A stretch of DNA of 64,000 bases from Liolophura sinensis. Its lineage: Eukaryota; Mollusca; Polyplacophora; Chitonida; Chitonidae. Below, in pieces: positions 23,760-36,246 of this stretch. A model generated the notes under the pieces. That model was not told the origin of the DNA and made no database searches. It worked only from the letters and a program-made list of their open reading frames with translations. The number at the start of each line of letters is the position of its first letter. Positions within the stretch are counted from its first letter, which is position 1. A program made the translations under genes and the position numbers. Location of the stretch: the NCBI RefSeq assembly GCF_032854445.1, contig NC_088296.1:13616706-13680705 (forward strand), in the 5' to 3' direction.

Positions 23760-26700
23760 CTTCGTTGTCACTAGCTCTTCTACTCGCTCTTCTCCTGTCA
23801 GACAGATTTACAGGCGTTGGATGATTTGTTTGAAATGATCTAATGAGGAATATCTGATAACAACATAGCATGGGATATGTGCCACAAACCCACTTGTTAG
23901 TTACGTGATGAAAATTTTAAAAGACAGGTTGAAGTAAACGCAACAAAGGAGCAAATATTGTCCCTATCGAGAAACAAGAACAAAATCAATGATGTTGGTC
24001 ATGGACTCACTGGATTACATATACAGGAAAAACGACATGCAAGCCGCTAACTGATACAAAATAGAATGAGAAGTACAACACTTGAGGGTTGAATACCATC
24101 GGTCAGTATAACTGAGGGTTCGGGACCCACTTACCGAGCAAGGACTACAACAATCAAGACTATGACAGCCACTAGGACCACCCCTCCGATTCCAGCGGCC
24201 AGTCCTATAGTTAGTATCCGGGAATCATCGCCTGGACAAATTGTATAAAAAATGCGGATAAATAACATCACATTCTAAGTCATATTAAAATATTTTTCTG
24301 ACAAATGAAACATTAAAAATATATGTACATGTTTTAAGTGTATAACTGTCTGCTGGCAGAGGTAACTGGGCTGGGAAAGCACAAACAATTAGTTGCAGGC
24401 TGCCCTGAGTGAAAAGTTTTACCTGTAACGTTGCACTCCGTAATTATTTTAGCTGTCCAGTGGCCATTGGTTTCATGTGACTAAGAACTTGTGGCCTACA
24501 GGAAATCAAAATCTTAATTTTGAAGATTTAATGTACCACAGTGGTAATAGTTGTAATTGTAAAAAATGATGTTCTGATTGTTGTAAACTTCATAATCATT
24601 GTGCTTAAAATTACAACACGTATGAACTCGTTTATGTATAATAGATGGGCCGTATACTCCATGTACATTTACACAGGGCCTGTACACATACCTCCAGTAC
24701 TTGGACGCTACAACGTTCAGTTGTCTCTTTCACTGGTGTCAGATGTGCTGACGGACATATAAACATAGCGATGCACAGAAACAACCTTGACTTGACAGAA
24801 ACTGCAAACTGCGTGTAAATACGACTTGCCTATATCTTATTTGTCATCAAAATCCATGATTTTGGAAAATGACATCTTATATATGCTTCATGTATTTCGA
24901 GCAGATTAATGAATCACGAGACCTTGGACATGTTTTAAAGTTGACCCATTTAAGATTGTGTTGACTAAAAGAATGGTGCGCTGTGAATGAAACAAACCTC
25001 CGGGACATGCGAAGCTGACAGCCAGATACTATCTATAGCCCGTCGCGTGTGTATGTATTCAAGTATCACGACACGTTGTCTAAGTTGGGTGTTTTGAGTT
25101 TTAGGGTTATTGACAATGAATAGAGGTTTGTACATTATTGGTGTCATTATGTACTGTTTCGAGTGCCTTTGTGAAAACGTTTCTGTAGAAAACAAACAAC
25201 TGGTACTGACTTACATCGGTGTTATGTAACAATCAAATAAATAAAATATGCTGCTCGACAATTGTTGCAAACGTCGATGTTTTGAAAGTGATTTATACTG
25301 AACTTGAATATAAAAACTCGTAATATGAAAATGACATTATAAACTGCATGCATTTCTAGTTTCTATTTGTGTCAATCTACAATTAGATTTTCCCAAATTA
25401 TAGATGTACATGTATGTGCTTATGGCGTTTCCTGCCCTGGACAGTCATTGTGTACGTAACTTTCAACGTTCTTGGGTCTTGGTGGCTTGTTTAGTTTCCG
25501 AATTCTAACGTTCGTTAAAAACGGCTTGTCTCCCAAGATTAAGGTGTCACTGGGCACACCAGCAGTGTGCAGTGTGTATACTATGGCATGCACATTTAAA
25601 CTGTATTTACGTAGAACCGCATGCGCATGACAGTCATGCTTGACATCGTGGAGGGGGTTATTTGACTGTCCTCAGCATGTGTTGTCACGACATGGCCGTA
25701 CCGGCATGGGGCGATCAGATATATGCGTTTAAGGCACATTGTGTCGTGAATTTCCATCTACTGCATGTGTAGTAGTTTCAGTTGGCCTTTGATTTAACTC
25801 GAGAAATAGACAACCCCTAGTCCCAAGATATGCTGAATAAGACCCAAGTCTGAAGCTGAGTCCCGAATACTCTTGACCATCTCTCCCATTTTACTTACAA
25901 AAGAAGTATAATCATTGTAAAGAAACTTACATTAAAAGCGTTATACTGAATGACCTTGACACGCCAGTTTTCCTGTAATAACTCGAGTCCTTTATTCAGA
26001 TTGTCCCATGACGAATATGATCTAACAACCCCTACAAAGTGGGATGTATGTATACGGCATATGCAGGTCCCATGCAGGTAAAATGCTATCCAAGTGGGGA
26101 TAATTTACAAAGTAAAACTTGAAACTATCCATATTGTAAATGTTTTATACTAATACAGGTCAAGATAAAATGTTTGTAGTTTTCTTTAAATCAGCCGAAA
26201 ACACTGGTATCAAAATACTATTTCGTGGTGCTAAGAATAAAAGAGTTATTCACACTAAGAAAAAGTACCCAGTGCAACTCTCCTGGCGTTGCTATCTTAA
26301 CATATTTCGAACAGGACAGTGACATTTTCTTCTTAATTTAGCGTTTCACACAGTACATGTTGGGCACAGTTTGTGGGGCGCAGTTTCCCTTTAGTATATT
26401 TTAACCTGTACCGAGATAAACCTGGCCTGTGGTCATACTGGTGTTCGGGGTAACAAAATGGCAGAATCATTACTAGACCAGCTCTGCGAGTAGGGACGGC
26501 TTTTAGTCACTTTTCATAAAGAAGGGCTCATCTGATTCAGCTTAGACTGCTATCTGGTGACAAATACCGTTTTATGCAAAGTGTATTATACAGAGATGAG
26601 GACGAAAGTGTTGATTATTCCTTAATATAATTTATCAAGCAAAATTCTACATGAGCTGTTTCTATTTCTTCTTGGAATAGGACAGTTTAATAAACTTCGC

Positions 26701-29700
26701 CATCATCAGTACAAGGGCAAACTTTGAACAAAAAACGAATAAAAGAGCGATTGGTATCTTTCCGACAGCATAACGAAGAGCAGCTTGTTTCACCAGCAGC
26801 CTACACAGAAAAGGCTATAGGCTTACTTTGGGTTGGACTGTCTCCCTCTGTGGTGACATGGACATTTGATGGTTTACCTGAAATTGCAAAATAAAACTGT
26901 TGAACAGATGTCAATTATCAGGGACAGTTTTATTATCCTGTCTTCCCACTGATTTGACTGTTTATAATCCGGTGGCGCATGTCCCGGTCAGCTCTAAACA
27001 TGTAAGTAGCAGCTTTCAGCGTAGAAATAATTTCTTCATATCGAATTTTTTTTGAAACTTCTACAACAGTTGAATTTGTTAAAAAATTGCCTTCAAACAG
27101 GACCTACATGTATGTTCCAGTTTTGTAAAATTCCAATTCATCTATTTGAATATTTCACTTTCACGACAATTGCCAAGAATGATGAAGGCGCATATAGCCA
27201 ACTATCACAACCCAGACTAGATGTAACCTATACTATATGATCTCAACGTCTTAACTAATGCATATTTTTTGGGAGAGTGTTACGCTAAGATATGAACTTT
27301 AAGAATTACAAACTCCTAGAGTTAGAAATTATCGAATATTGCGGAATCTAGCTAAATGGCAATGGAATACCCAAAAGCTTTTATATCAATCAGCATTCAT
27401 TTTAACTCGTCTTTCTAGAAGTTCCCGCTAAAATACTGTGAAAACCAAAGTAGACTACAACATGGAAAACAAAAACAAAGCATCTATGACAGTGTGATAT
27501 TTGGCAGATGACAGGAATCCGGCCTCGTAATTTTACCTCAATTAAGGTTTTTCTTACTGTTGATGCACTGTTGATATGTGTACAACATACAAGTATCTAT
27601 AAGAAACAATCGCTTCTTCTTGACACAATTCAGAAGTGCATAGGATTTTTTACGCATCCAACTATGTTAAATGTCAATAATTTGGTAGAGCTTACATGTA
27701 TATAGCTGACCCTAATCTTAACCCTTTGTTTCTGCGCACACAGTTTGTCGCCTGGCCAATTCTTCTGCACGTGGGAAGTAGGAAAATTTAACTGACTTGT
27801 GCAGAATTCCGCCAAAACATAGTTATTACATGTAGCTAGTTTAGTAATTTCCTGTGCGGAAATGACATTCCTCTACACCACGATACTGTTGTTTTTGCAT
27901 CAACTAATGGTGTGACAAGATGTCTGGTGCATTCTCCATGTACTCACCCAGACATTGCCCTGTAGATGATTGTGTGGCTTCCTCTGAACACTGACACAGG
28001 TGCCTGTTATTAACTGTAGAGTTCCTACACGTGGTGTTGTCAGGACACATACTGCCTCTAAGGTCACATTTTTCTGCAACATACAGGATAATGAGAACAC
28101 ACACTTAGCCGTATATTTTGTCCTTACTAACCTTTATACTATAGGACTGGAAAAAACAGTGCAAGTGTCTAAATCCATGCTCAATTCTGATCCATCTTTT
28201 AGGTATCAAAATGGTAGACGGTTAAATTAAAGCAGTTCTTTCATGTCGAAAGACTGATGTGGTGTTAACACTATTATCTGGTGTCCGTCTGCTAAATTAC
28301 CAGTTAAATGTTTTACTTATTTGGAAAAAGCCATATTTTAAACAATATATAATATATTTCTCATTTCCTCAAATCCGTTATTTGCTTCGAATATTCAAAC
28401 GCTATGTTCCCCATAGATTATTTGCTCTGACTTGATGAGGGAGTGTGTTTAAAAAGTGAGAGAAATTATACCATTGATCAAATGATTGATACATTTTTGT
28501 TTTCTAAACACGCCCTCAATGAAGTCTTGCTGTCCAGGGTTTGGTTTGGTGCAGAATTGGTGCGTTATGACGTTCTGCTATATGCATAAACAATTTAATG
28601 TTGCTATTCTGCAATGAACTCGTACGCCACTTTTTACCCATGATTTACTGTGAAATCAAATGATTGCGTCATAGGACAGTCATCCTCCAGTTTTGTCAAG
28701 TTTGGTAGAAAACGTATCCCACAAGAGCACCATAAAAAACCACGTTACACTTAGTAATTAGGAAATACGGACTGTATTGTCTGCCGGGGAATCCGTGGAG
28801 ACGGATGGAAACACCTGAACAAATTGCTAGACTTAAATACCCGTCATTGGCCGAATATTTCAGCCTGGTAACAAACAAACACTGGGTTGTTATGATTACT
28901 ATAATGACTATTTACAATGTGCAAATTCCTCCTATCCATACATGCGTAGCTGTGTAAATCTGCAACAATACGGAAGAATATTGCCTTGTATCACCGAAGT
29001 CGGTGATATCGGCTGAAAACAACAAAGATCAGTTGTGGATATACATTTGGTTACCAATTCGGAATTACAGCGGCAATTTTACATTTCTAATGGTATGATT
29101 ACATTAACTTACCCACACAGTACCACAGGGATGGAGATGTGCCCGTCAGTTCTCCTGGTTCAGCATTGTTGAATGAGCATCTACACCCACTCCTGTCCGT
29201 GTTACATTCTGCTCTGTAACCACACAGCTTATCTCCACATTCTATAACTCCCCCACCTTAGGGCACAGACAAATAAAGCTTGTTATCAACTGCTCATAGT
29301 TTTCCTGAATCACACTAACCTGCCATTCACAGACTTTTCCCACAAATATTTTATCATATTTTCCTCTAAGATCACAGTGTTCATCTCCGCACTGTGTAAC
29401 ACCCGAATCTTTGGATAGAGTTAGTGAGACTGAGTGTATCGGTTGTGCAATTTCTTCCATGTTAAACTATGATGTTCTATAACGTAAGCCTGTAATTCGG
29501 ACGAATCTTCTCTCAGTTGGTGTGAGATATATACATAACACAATTTAGTATAGCTTCCGCGCATGTTATAACCAATCTCTTCATTTCGATGTAAAAGCGT
29601 TTCCTTGAGGCATTTTCATTGAAGGACTCCTTGTAACTAGATGGGAAATTGTTCCCCTATCACCCTCTAACATATCTATGGCTAATGATCTTGGTGCACG

Positions 29701-31633
29701 TAATCATATTTTGATTATAAAGGGAGCCTCCTTAGGAAAACGCTTTAATGTAGCAAAATCTGTTTTTGACCTTGCTTTTGTCATCTGATAAAACAAAACA
29801 GGCATAAGTGCCCTTTTATTTACTCGAGTGTTGCTAAAGACCACCATTTTATTCTAACATAGAAAAAAGGTATTTCAATATCTGTAACGCAAACATTCGT
29901 TATTATAAAATCTTCTAACTACACCAATCTGCTTTATGGTTTTAAGCAAAGGACGAAAAGTCTCTTTCTCTGGCTTTGCTATTCATGTAAAATGACTACA
30001 GTGTGGATAAACTCTGTGTAATTGATCCGTGGACAATAACCGGGCAGTTGTTTCTTTATATAATCGTCATAAACCTTAGCCTACACCGCGTATTTTCACT
30101 AAGTTTAGGCTGTTACACAATCTGATGATTAAGACGAGTGCTGTATTTCACTGCTACTGTACATATTCAACTTACCCAAACAGTAATACAGAGAGAAAGG
30201 TTTACCCTTCCTCTTCGTCCGGTCGCCGTCGTCAGACAAGCATACACACCGAGTCGTGTTGGTGTCACATCTAGTTCCATGACCACACAGTGAGTTTGTT
30301 CCACATTGTTCAGGTTCAGCACCTAGTAACATAAATCAGCCAAAGCTGAGTTTAAAAAGGTGCAGTTCTATCTCCATAACATGAAAAGATAAAGGCGATT
30401 AAGCCAAGAATTGTCATACAGGAGGGCGGACAAAGGGTGGAAACGAATATCCTGGGTTATTGGAGTGGAGTATTATTCACTCATTCAAATTCTCAGCAGT
30501 GTCATGTCTCAGGGGTTACACTTTCAAAAGTCCAAAAGACGTCAAACGTTATCCCCCCCATCTATAAAACTGACCCCCAGGGTATAACTGCATTTTGCTT
30601 GTGTTTAGCAGCAATAAAATATGTAAGTAAATACATGTTTAACAGCGGGGGCTATTCGATTTTGGGACCTCAATATTCAGGACCTAATCCAATGTGGTTA
30701 GAACAACACAATGGCCAGGTGAGTCTGCATGAGGGCACTCCTAGTTATATGTATATCTTGTATTTATATTTCTAAGTTTAACTTATCTTAATGTACTTGC
30801 TTAATAGCTCGGAGATGCCCGAGTGGTTAACATTACATCCTGGTATAGGTTAGGTGATATGTGCATTTATGAGGCTAACATAATGAAACAACTTAGCCTT
30901 TATTAAATCTTGGTCTTTGCGCTCATACAAGAAAAAAATAGTTGCTGACTTTAACACTTGCCGAGGAAGAAATATATGCTATTGCGGCTCTGTGGCTTAG
31001 AGGGTTATAGCGTCCCAGCGCGGCGCAATGACCAAGGAACCTATCACCAAAGCGATCGCAGTGAGGTAAAGTCCGGCTCATGCTGGTTTCCTCTCAAGCT
31101 GTATGTGGGAGGGTCTCTCAGCAATCTGCGGATGGTCGTAGTTTTCCTTTCAATCTGTTCTGCCCGGATCCCTCCCAATACAATACTGGCAATACTGGCG
31201 TATGTAATGACTAAGGCACCTTATAACAAAACCCTATCTTAATAGTGATAACGTCGATAGCTTTTATATGAATACGTCGCATTGACATGGGTAGTTACAA
31301 CTTGATGATGTGTCTGGTCACCTTGTAAGTTAAGCTCATTGTTTACATTTGCCTGCAATAATATCTCACTACATAACTTTGTATGTATCGAGCTGCATGC
31401 ATCGGATGACATAAACAGGTGTAAGGAATAGCGGAACAGACGGCATTTGTCCAACAAACACAAAGTCTAAATTGTTGAAGCTATGATTTAAATCAAGAAT
31501 TAGGACAGCCATTAGGAGCCACATCGGTCAATTATCCGGACTCACCTGTGACGAGTGTTACTGTCAGGCCAAATGTTAAACCCACTAAAACCAGAATCTC
31601 ACACCAGCGTCTTGGGAGGGCAGGGACTGTCAT
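23231..31633 (-). CDS. R3: EGF-like type I membrane receptor, three EGF-like exons
   Basis: Minus-strand gene. Exons in reading order: signal 31633-31546, EGF-like 30322-30176, 29256-29113 and 28073-27948, stem 26877-26827, transmembrane 24231-24135, cytoplasmic about 23759-23231. A relic half-EGF exon lies at 29408-29320. The ectodomain and stem exons match R5/R6 most closely, but the membrane and tail exons match R2, so the gene appears chimeric. The tail exon needs an acceptor near 23760; using the more obvious upstream AG would give an in-frame stop, so either that acceptor is used or there is a frameshift. It converges on R2 across the 17.4-23.2 kb spacer. Predicted role: cell-surface recognition with tyrosine-phosphorylation signalling, inferred from architecture. 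Confidence 0.65.
24135..24231 (-). CDS. R3 transmembrane exon (97 bp)
   Basis: Minus strand, acceptor gtccag and donor gtaagt, phase 1 in and 2 out. It encodes GDDSRIL followed by a ~25-residue Gly/Val/Ile/Leu helix and a terminal Ala-Arg. Same length and closest match as the R2 membrane exon. Confidence 0.75.
24240..26820. other. R3 intron between stem and membrane exons
   Basis: The expected second stem exon (as at 38500-38432 and 43555-43623) was not found here. The part right of about 26140 is homologous, inverted, to about 42300-42990 in R5; the part left of it has no obvious match to R5. The chimera breakpoint of R3 should lie in this intron. Confidence 0.4.
26827..26877 (-). CDS. R3 stem exon
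   Basis: 51 bp, phase 1-1, acceptor tttcag and donor gtaagc. It encodes GKPSNVHVTTEGDSPTQ. The R5 copy at 42233-42283 differs by only two bases that I can see. Confidence 0.65.
27948..28073 (-). CDS. R3 EGF-like exon 3 (type C, 126 bp)
   Basis: Acceptor ttgcag and donor gtgagt, phase 1-1, six cysteines in EGF order with CQC as the C-x-C pair. Nearly identical to 41075-41200. Confidence 0.75.
29113..29256 (-). CDS. R3 EGF-like exon 2 (144 bp)
   Basis: Acceptor cctaag, donor gtaagt, phase 1-1. It encodes a six-cysteine unit with CRC and the terminal SLWYCVG shared with R2 and R5. Confidence 0.75.
29320..29408 (-). pseudogene. Relic half EGF-like exon (R3)
   Basis: Between ccaaag and gttagt, it encodes DSGVTQCGDEHC and one later cysteine, resembling the first half of EGF exon 2. 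Its 89-bp length gives phase 1 in and 0 out, incompatible with the next exon. The same relic is at 51456-51544 and, more decayed, near 39465-39550. Confidence 0.4.
30176..30322 (-). CDS. R3 EGF-like exon 1 (147 bp)
   Basis: Acceptor actag, donor gtaagt, phase 1-1. Six cysteines spaced C-x5-C-x5-C-x6-C-x-C-x19-C. Paralog at 50536-50682. Confidence 0.75.
30976..31215 (+). mobile_element. Degenerate SINE shared with the inverted copy
   Basis: Recognisable head (gcggctctgtggcttag) and middle (tcatgctggtttcctctc) of the common SINE, heavily mutated. The paralogous position in the R6 arm (about 48785-48995) carries the same SINE inverted, so it predates the duplication. Confidence 0.65.
31546..31633 (-). 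CDS. R3 exon 1: start codon and signal peptide
   Basis: ATG at 31633 opens a 29-codon leader beginning MTVPALPRRW with a Leu/Val/Thr-rich core, ending at donor gtgagt in phase 1. The R6 leader at 48287-48374 is near-identical, supporting this start. Confidence 0.7.
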
Positions 31634-31949
31634 CGTCAACACGTTAGCTGTTTACACCGTCTGCTTAAAATCACATTGCACAAGCCACTGTATTTAGGTG
31701 TGTGGATATTGAATTTCTACAATGTTTACGACAATCTACCTTTATCCTTGTCACTCTATAAGGTTATATTGTATACCACGGGACTGGTTTGTGTGTATAT
31801 AGTTTACTTCCTTTTCGGAATAAAAAAAAACGTTCTACCCCAGAACATTCATACTTTTTCGTTATCTATTTACATGATTTATAGTTTATTGTTTTGATGA
31901 TTATTATGATCAAGAAATGGTTATTGACAGGTCTGCTTTCATTTCACAG

Positions 31950-32330
31950 CAGTGTAGGATTAGATAGCAGCTGGTATTATGTAGATATGTATACTGTAGG
32001 TTTCAGCTTCAAATACATTCTGATACCTGTGAAAGACGCGACACTGAATGCCTGATCTCTCTTTTTCCCCTTTCTCACTCAGTAGTGATACCACGAGAGT
32101 AGTTTTATCCTGAACCACGATGTGTATACACAATATATTTCTCGTCCTCTGATGATCAGTAAGGTGAAGAACTTTTTACTGACAGGGTTTGTTTTTATTT
32201 TGTAGCAGTGAACGTTTGGATAATGGTTGTGATAACGTGGAGATAACGTAAGTAATAGTCTACAGCTTTAAGTACATTCTAATTCATGTATAAGACTAGA
32301 CACTGAAATATCGGAACACCGACAGTAATT
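31950..32330. repeat. Imperfect tandem duplication in the R3-R4 spacer
   Basis: Blocks at about 31915-32060 and 32175-32310 share the order 'ttgacaggtctgctttcatttc...agcagtg...ggtttcagcttcaaatacattctgat' in diverged form. One copy is paralogous to about 47880-47945 in the other arm. No coding frame. Confidence 0.45.
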
Positions 32331-33155
32331 TCCAGATGATGGAAAACATGGTAAAGAGTGAATAACATGGTGTCTTATTTTTTTTCTTTAGCGTGAATAA
32401 CCTCCAAAGCAGCACAACGCTATTCATGTACTCAGTCCTGTATCCACTGAGTATATTATTGATGTAACTTTGTATATCGGAATGACCAGTAGTAATCTAC
32501 ATTATATACATGTAGTACCATAGTCTTTTTCTTTTAGAGAGTCGCCTATTTTCAGCTGTCTGTACCATCAGTCATACTCGCTACCAAAATATGCCTAAGT
32601 CAGTGAGACTTAACAACTAAGAACCCATTGCCTGGGTTGAGGTCACAATTATTCAAAAACCAGTGGCATGCTGGGGAATGGGCATGGAGAATAATTTGTT
32701 CAACCATAGATGTACCAACCTGTAATAAGAACCCCACAAAATAACACCTCCTACACTACACTCTTAGAGAATAGACTAAGCTGTTTTTACAACAAAATAT
32801 CCTAGCATCCAGCTGTAAAGCCATATTCCCGTGAGATAAAATACTACATAAAAATAAAATCATATTCATTTACCAAAGTGATATCATTCTAAAACGTGTA
32901 AACAATTGCAAACATAGCAGAGATAGAAACAGGGTTTAGAGTAAGATGGATAGCAGTTCAGGATACCGATGTCACCCTCCCTCAACAAAACATGATGAAC
33001 TCCACCCAATATACAGCATTTTAATAATTATGGCACTCAAGGTAATGGGTTCTTGCCGTCACAACAGACTTTATGGATTTACCATTATGAAGTAGAAGAT
33101 ATGCTCTAACTTCATTTTCCTTGCAATGATATGGACGTTCAACATATCAACGCGC

Positions 33156-33357
33156 GGGGCCTCCGTGTCTCAGTCGGTTAGCGCGCTAGAGCAGATTAAT
33201 GACCCAGGAGCCTCTCACCAATGCGGTCACTGTGAGTTCAAGTCCAGCTCATGTTGGCTTCCTCTCCGGCCGTAAGTGGGGAAGGTCTGCCAGCCGCCGT
33301 CGTATAAGTGAAATATTCTTGAGTACGGCGTAAAACACCAATTAAATAAATAAATAA
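33156..33357 (+). mobile_element. SINE with a short internal deletion and target duplication
   Basis: Head ggggcctccgtgtctcag to tail aattaaataaataaa, lacking a segment after cgtaagtgg. Flanked by atatcaacgcgc (33144-33155) and atatcaatgcgc (33358-33369). Confidence 0.85.
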
Positions 33358-33369
33358 ATATCAATGCGC

Positions 33370-35205
33370 AGAGTTTATGTTGTTACGCGTCATTAACTAG
33401 ATTTTGGTAGCGAGTATTATTGATTTTACAGGCAGCTGAAAATAAGCGCTGTCTGAAAGAAATAAACGACAGTTGAACATTTTTACAGGTAGTGTGGAAT
33501 GTACTCTCAGGAATTACCTTGTACGAATGGTAAACAAGACTGTGGCAAAAATACACACGTATGTAGGCCGTAGTCATGTATTGAGGAGATGACACTACGC
33601 TAAAGTACTTGTCTGTTTGGCCTATATATTGCAGGTCTTAACCATTTAGCCTGTTTGAATGGCACGCTTAAAATTCATTCGGGTATATACAAGTCACTGC
33701 TCGGGTAAGAGAGCATGTTTGGTGAACGATTATATAAAGGCTTTTCTTGTGTCTATCATGGGCGTTACGTTTACCACCGCATCACGGCAACAGGACATGC
33801 AGAAAACATGATTACATGGAAATGTTTGTCGGTAAGGACGAAAGGCTGTGATCTCTATGCTGATATATCAACTCTTCTGCATCTAAAAACCAGATATATC
33901 TCGTTTTCAGGTAAACCAATCTTCAGTCCAACATTAAAACTCGGTTATATTAATATAGAATTAAATTTTTTTTCAGTTTTTTTTTTGTTTGATCAGGTTT
34001 TTTTTTAGCTTGAATTTCGTCTAGTCAACCCAGTTTTGTTTTGTGCACCGAAAATAATTGTTCTGGAATCGAACTTTGGAAACTCAAACGTAGGTCAGTA
34101 GGAAGCAAAACCGAGGACGTGACGTCCTACACACACGTAGGTCTGTAGATTTATATGCAGTTTACATGTACACACCAGTATATGCCAGTGTGGGTACTGT
34201 TCAATGTGTTTTAGTGTGGTGTAAGCTCGTGCAGTTAACTGTATATAGGTGACATTACTGGGTCAATCAGGGTGACTTCCGCGTTACCTTTAGTCCGAGA
34301 TCCAGGTTGTGGACAAAAGTTTCTTTATCTCCGTGTATTGCACATGTCACGAATTCTGACTCCATTATCACAAGTCTGCTGTGTTGGACTTGAGCAAATG
34401 ATGCCACTAAGTCCAAAGTGTTTAAGATCCTCATGTGTTCTTAAATCCACAGCGGCTAAACGTTGAAAATATGCTAAATAAACATATTACCTGTTGGGAT
34501 AGCTTACCTTATCAGAACCTTAATACATTTCTAAGTTCATGTAATCAGTGTTGAGTAACTTTAGTATTAAAGCTGACAATAAATAGACCGTGTCACATAC
34601 CAAATATAGTACGAGTTGCTGCCTCAGAGGTTAAGGCAAGGAAACAGACCCGGTTGGCCCCGTATATAATGTAAATGGCTCGGCCGTCATGTCTGGTGTC
34701 TGTGGCATGATACTTCAGTCTTGGCAGAACTGTGGTGGACTCGACCTGCCACGAGAAGACACAGAATTTGTACATATACGTGATGACTCGTCATGTGACT
34801 GAAGAAATGTTATGTACGGCATAAATTCCTGTGGACAGCCTAAGTATCTTATTGCCTTGAAATGGAGCACTGCATCACAATAGGTTCAATAGCTGCGCAC
34901 GCGAATTAGCGACAGCAAGGAAAATAAAACCGGTGCACGTATCGACACTAACCGTAAAGTGTCTGTAAAGATCAGATATCAAACTCGTTACTGTCCATCG
35001 TTGTAAGTATTGTCGGACAACGACGCCGTCTCCTGCCCTTAACTACATGTCGACGCCACACATGAAACATAAGGACATAATCTGGCATTCTGACAGAATG
35101 ACGAATGGCATGCGGTGCGCAACTCAGTAATCAATCCAAATTTATCCCACCGCTGGGTCCCAAAAAGGCTTTACCTACGCCACAAAATTATATAAATGAC
35201 TCAAT
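33370..35205. other. Spacer between R3 and R4
   Basis: Part of a ~3.4-kb stretch (about 32.1-35.5 kb) that has no counterpart between R5 and R6. I see no supported exon. The short frames here lack splice context or protein-like composition. Confidence 0.35.
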
Positions 35206-35462
35206 ACACACCCTGCGTCTCCGTGGCTAAGGGCGTTGCCAGCACGACGCAATTGAACCAGGCCCCTCCTATTAATGTGAGTTCAAGTACAACTCACGCT
35301 GGCTTCCTCTACGGTCGTACATGGCAAGGTCTTCCAGCATCCTGCGTATGGGCGTATGTTTCCCCCGGGTCTCTGCCCTGTTTACTCCCACCTTAATTGT
35401 AGCCGTTGTCGTATGTGCAGTAATGTTGAGTACTCGGTAAAAGACTAATCAGATAAATAAAT
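35206..35462 (+). mobile_element. Degenerate full-length SINE
   Basis: Head tctccgtggctaag, middle gtgagttcaagtac/ctggcttcctct and tail ending agataaataaat. Older than the other copies by divergence. Located downstream of the R4 tail. Confidence 0.65.
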
Positions 35463-35906
35463 ATAATATCTATGTACAGTTCTAACTTAGGGTTGATCGG
35501 AATGAGACACAGTTATAAAGAGGTGCGCCAGAGTCCACATTTGTTTAAAGACAATTGTACTCATTATCAGATTTAAGAACAAAGTAGCTGATGGTATATC
35601 CTTGACACACTAGTTTCTGTATTAATAGCTTCTCACGCTGGTTGGAATCGTCACACAGCACACAGGATGTATCTAATGCTATAAGGTGAGTCATGTACAC
35701 GTAGGCGTCATTCACTTGTAAAGGTGAGTATGTATTTTTAAAAAAGTAAGTATTTTTGTTTGTGCTAATGGATACTGGAATATGTACTAGTGAGGTCAAC
35801 AGATAACAAAACCATTGTGTTAGTATATCTTCATTTCTCAGTATCATAAATGCTACAATCTCTGAAGATTGATATTCACGAGCGATTACATTACAGAGTA
35901 GCTATT

Positions 35907-36246
35907 TTAATGAGACCTCAGAGCTGTGTACAGTCTGGTCTCTGACGTGTCCGCTGCATTAACATGTTCATACAGTCTGATATTGCCATTGTCATTGAGT
36001 GACTGTGAAGGCGCATTGATGTTTTCGTATGTGTTGGGACTATTATATGCGAGGACAACACCAGGTAAGTCAAGTCTCGCACCAGCTGGGTTAATCGGTA
36101 CGCTCTCGCCAGGTAATGATGAAGTCACTACATTCTTGTAAAAATGACCCGTTTGAAAAGATGATGCGTTGTCAGTGGTATTGGTATCTTGCAGAACAGC
36201 GCTCTGAGATGCACCTCTTTTCTCGTCTTTTAAGCGGCAATGTTTC
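35907..36246 (-). CDS. R4 cytoplasmic tail exon (class I tail)
   Basis: Acceptor ttgcag, start RKHCRLKDEKRG, stop at 35909-35907. It ends with the paired motif YEHV-x10-YTAL. Closely similar to the R5 tail at 46948-47299 and more distantly to R1. Confidence 0.7.
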
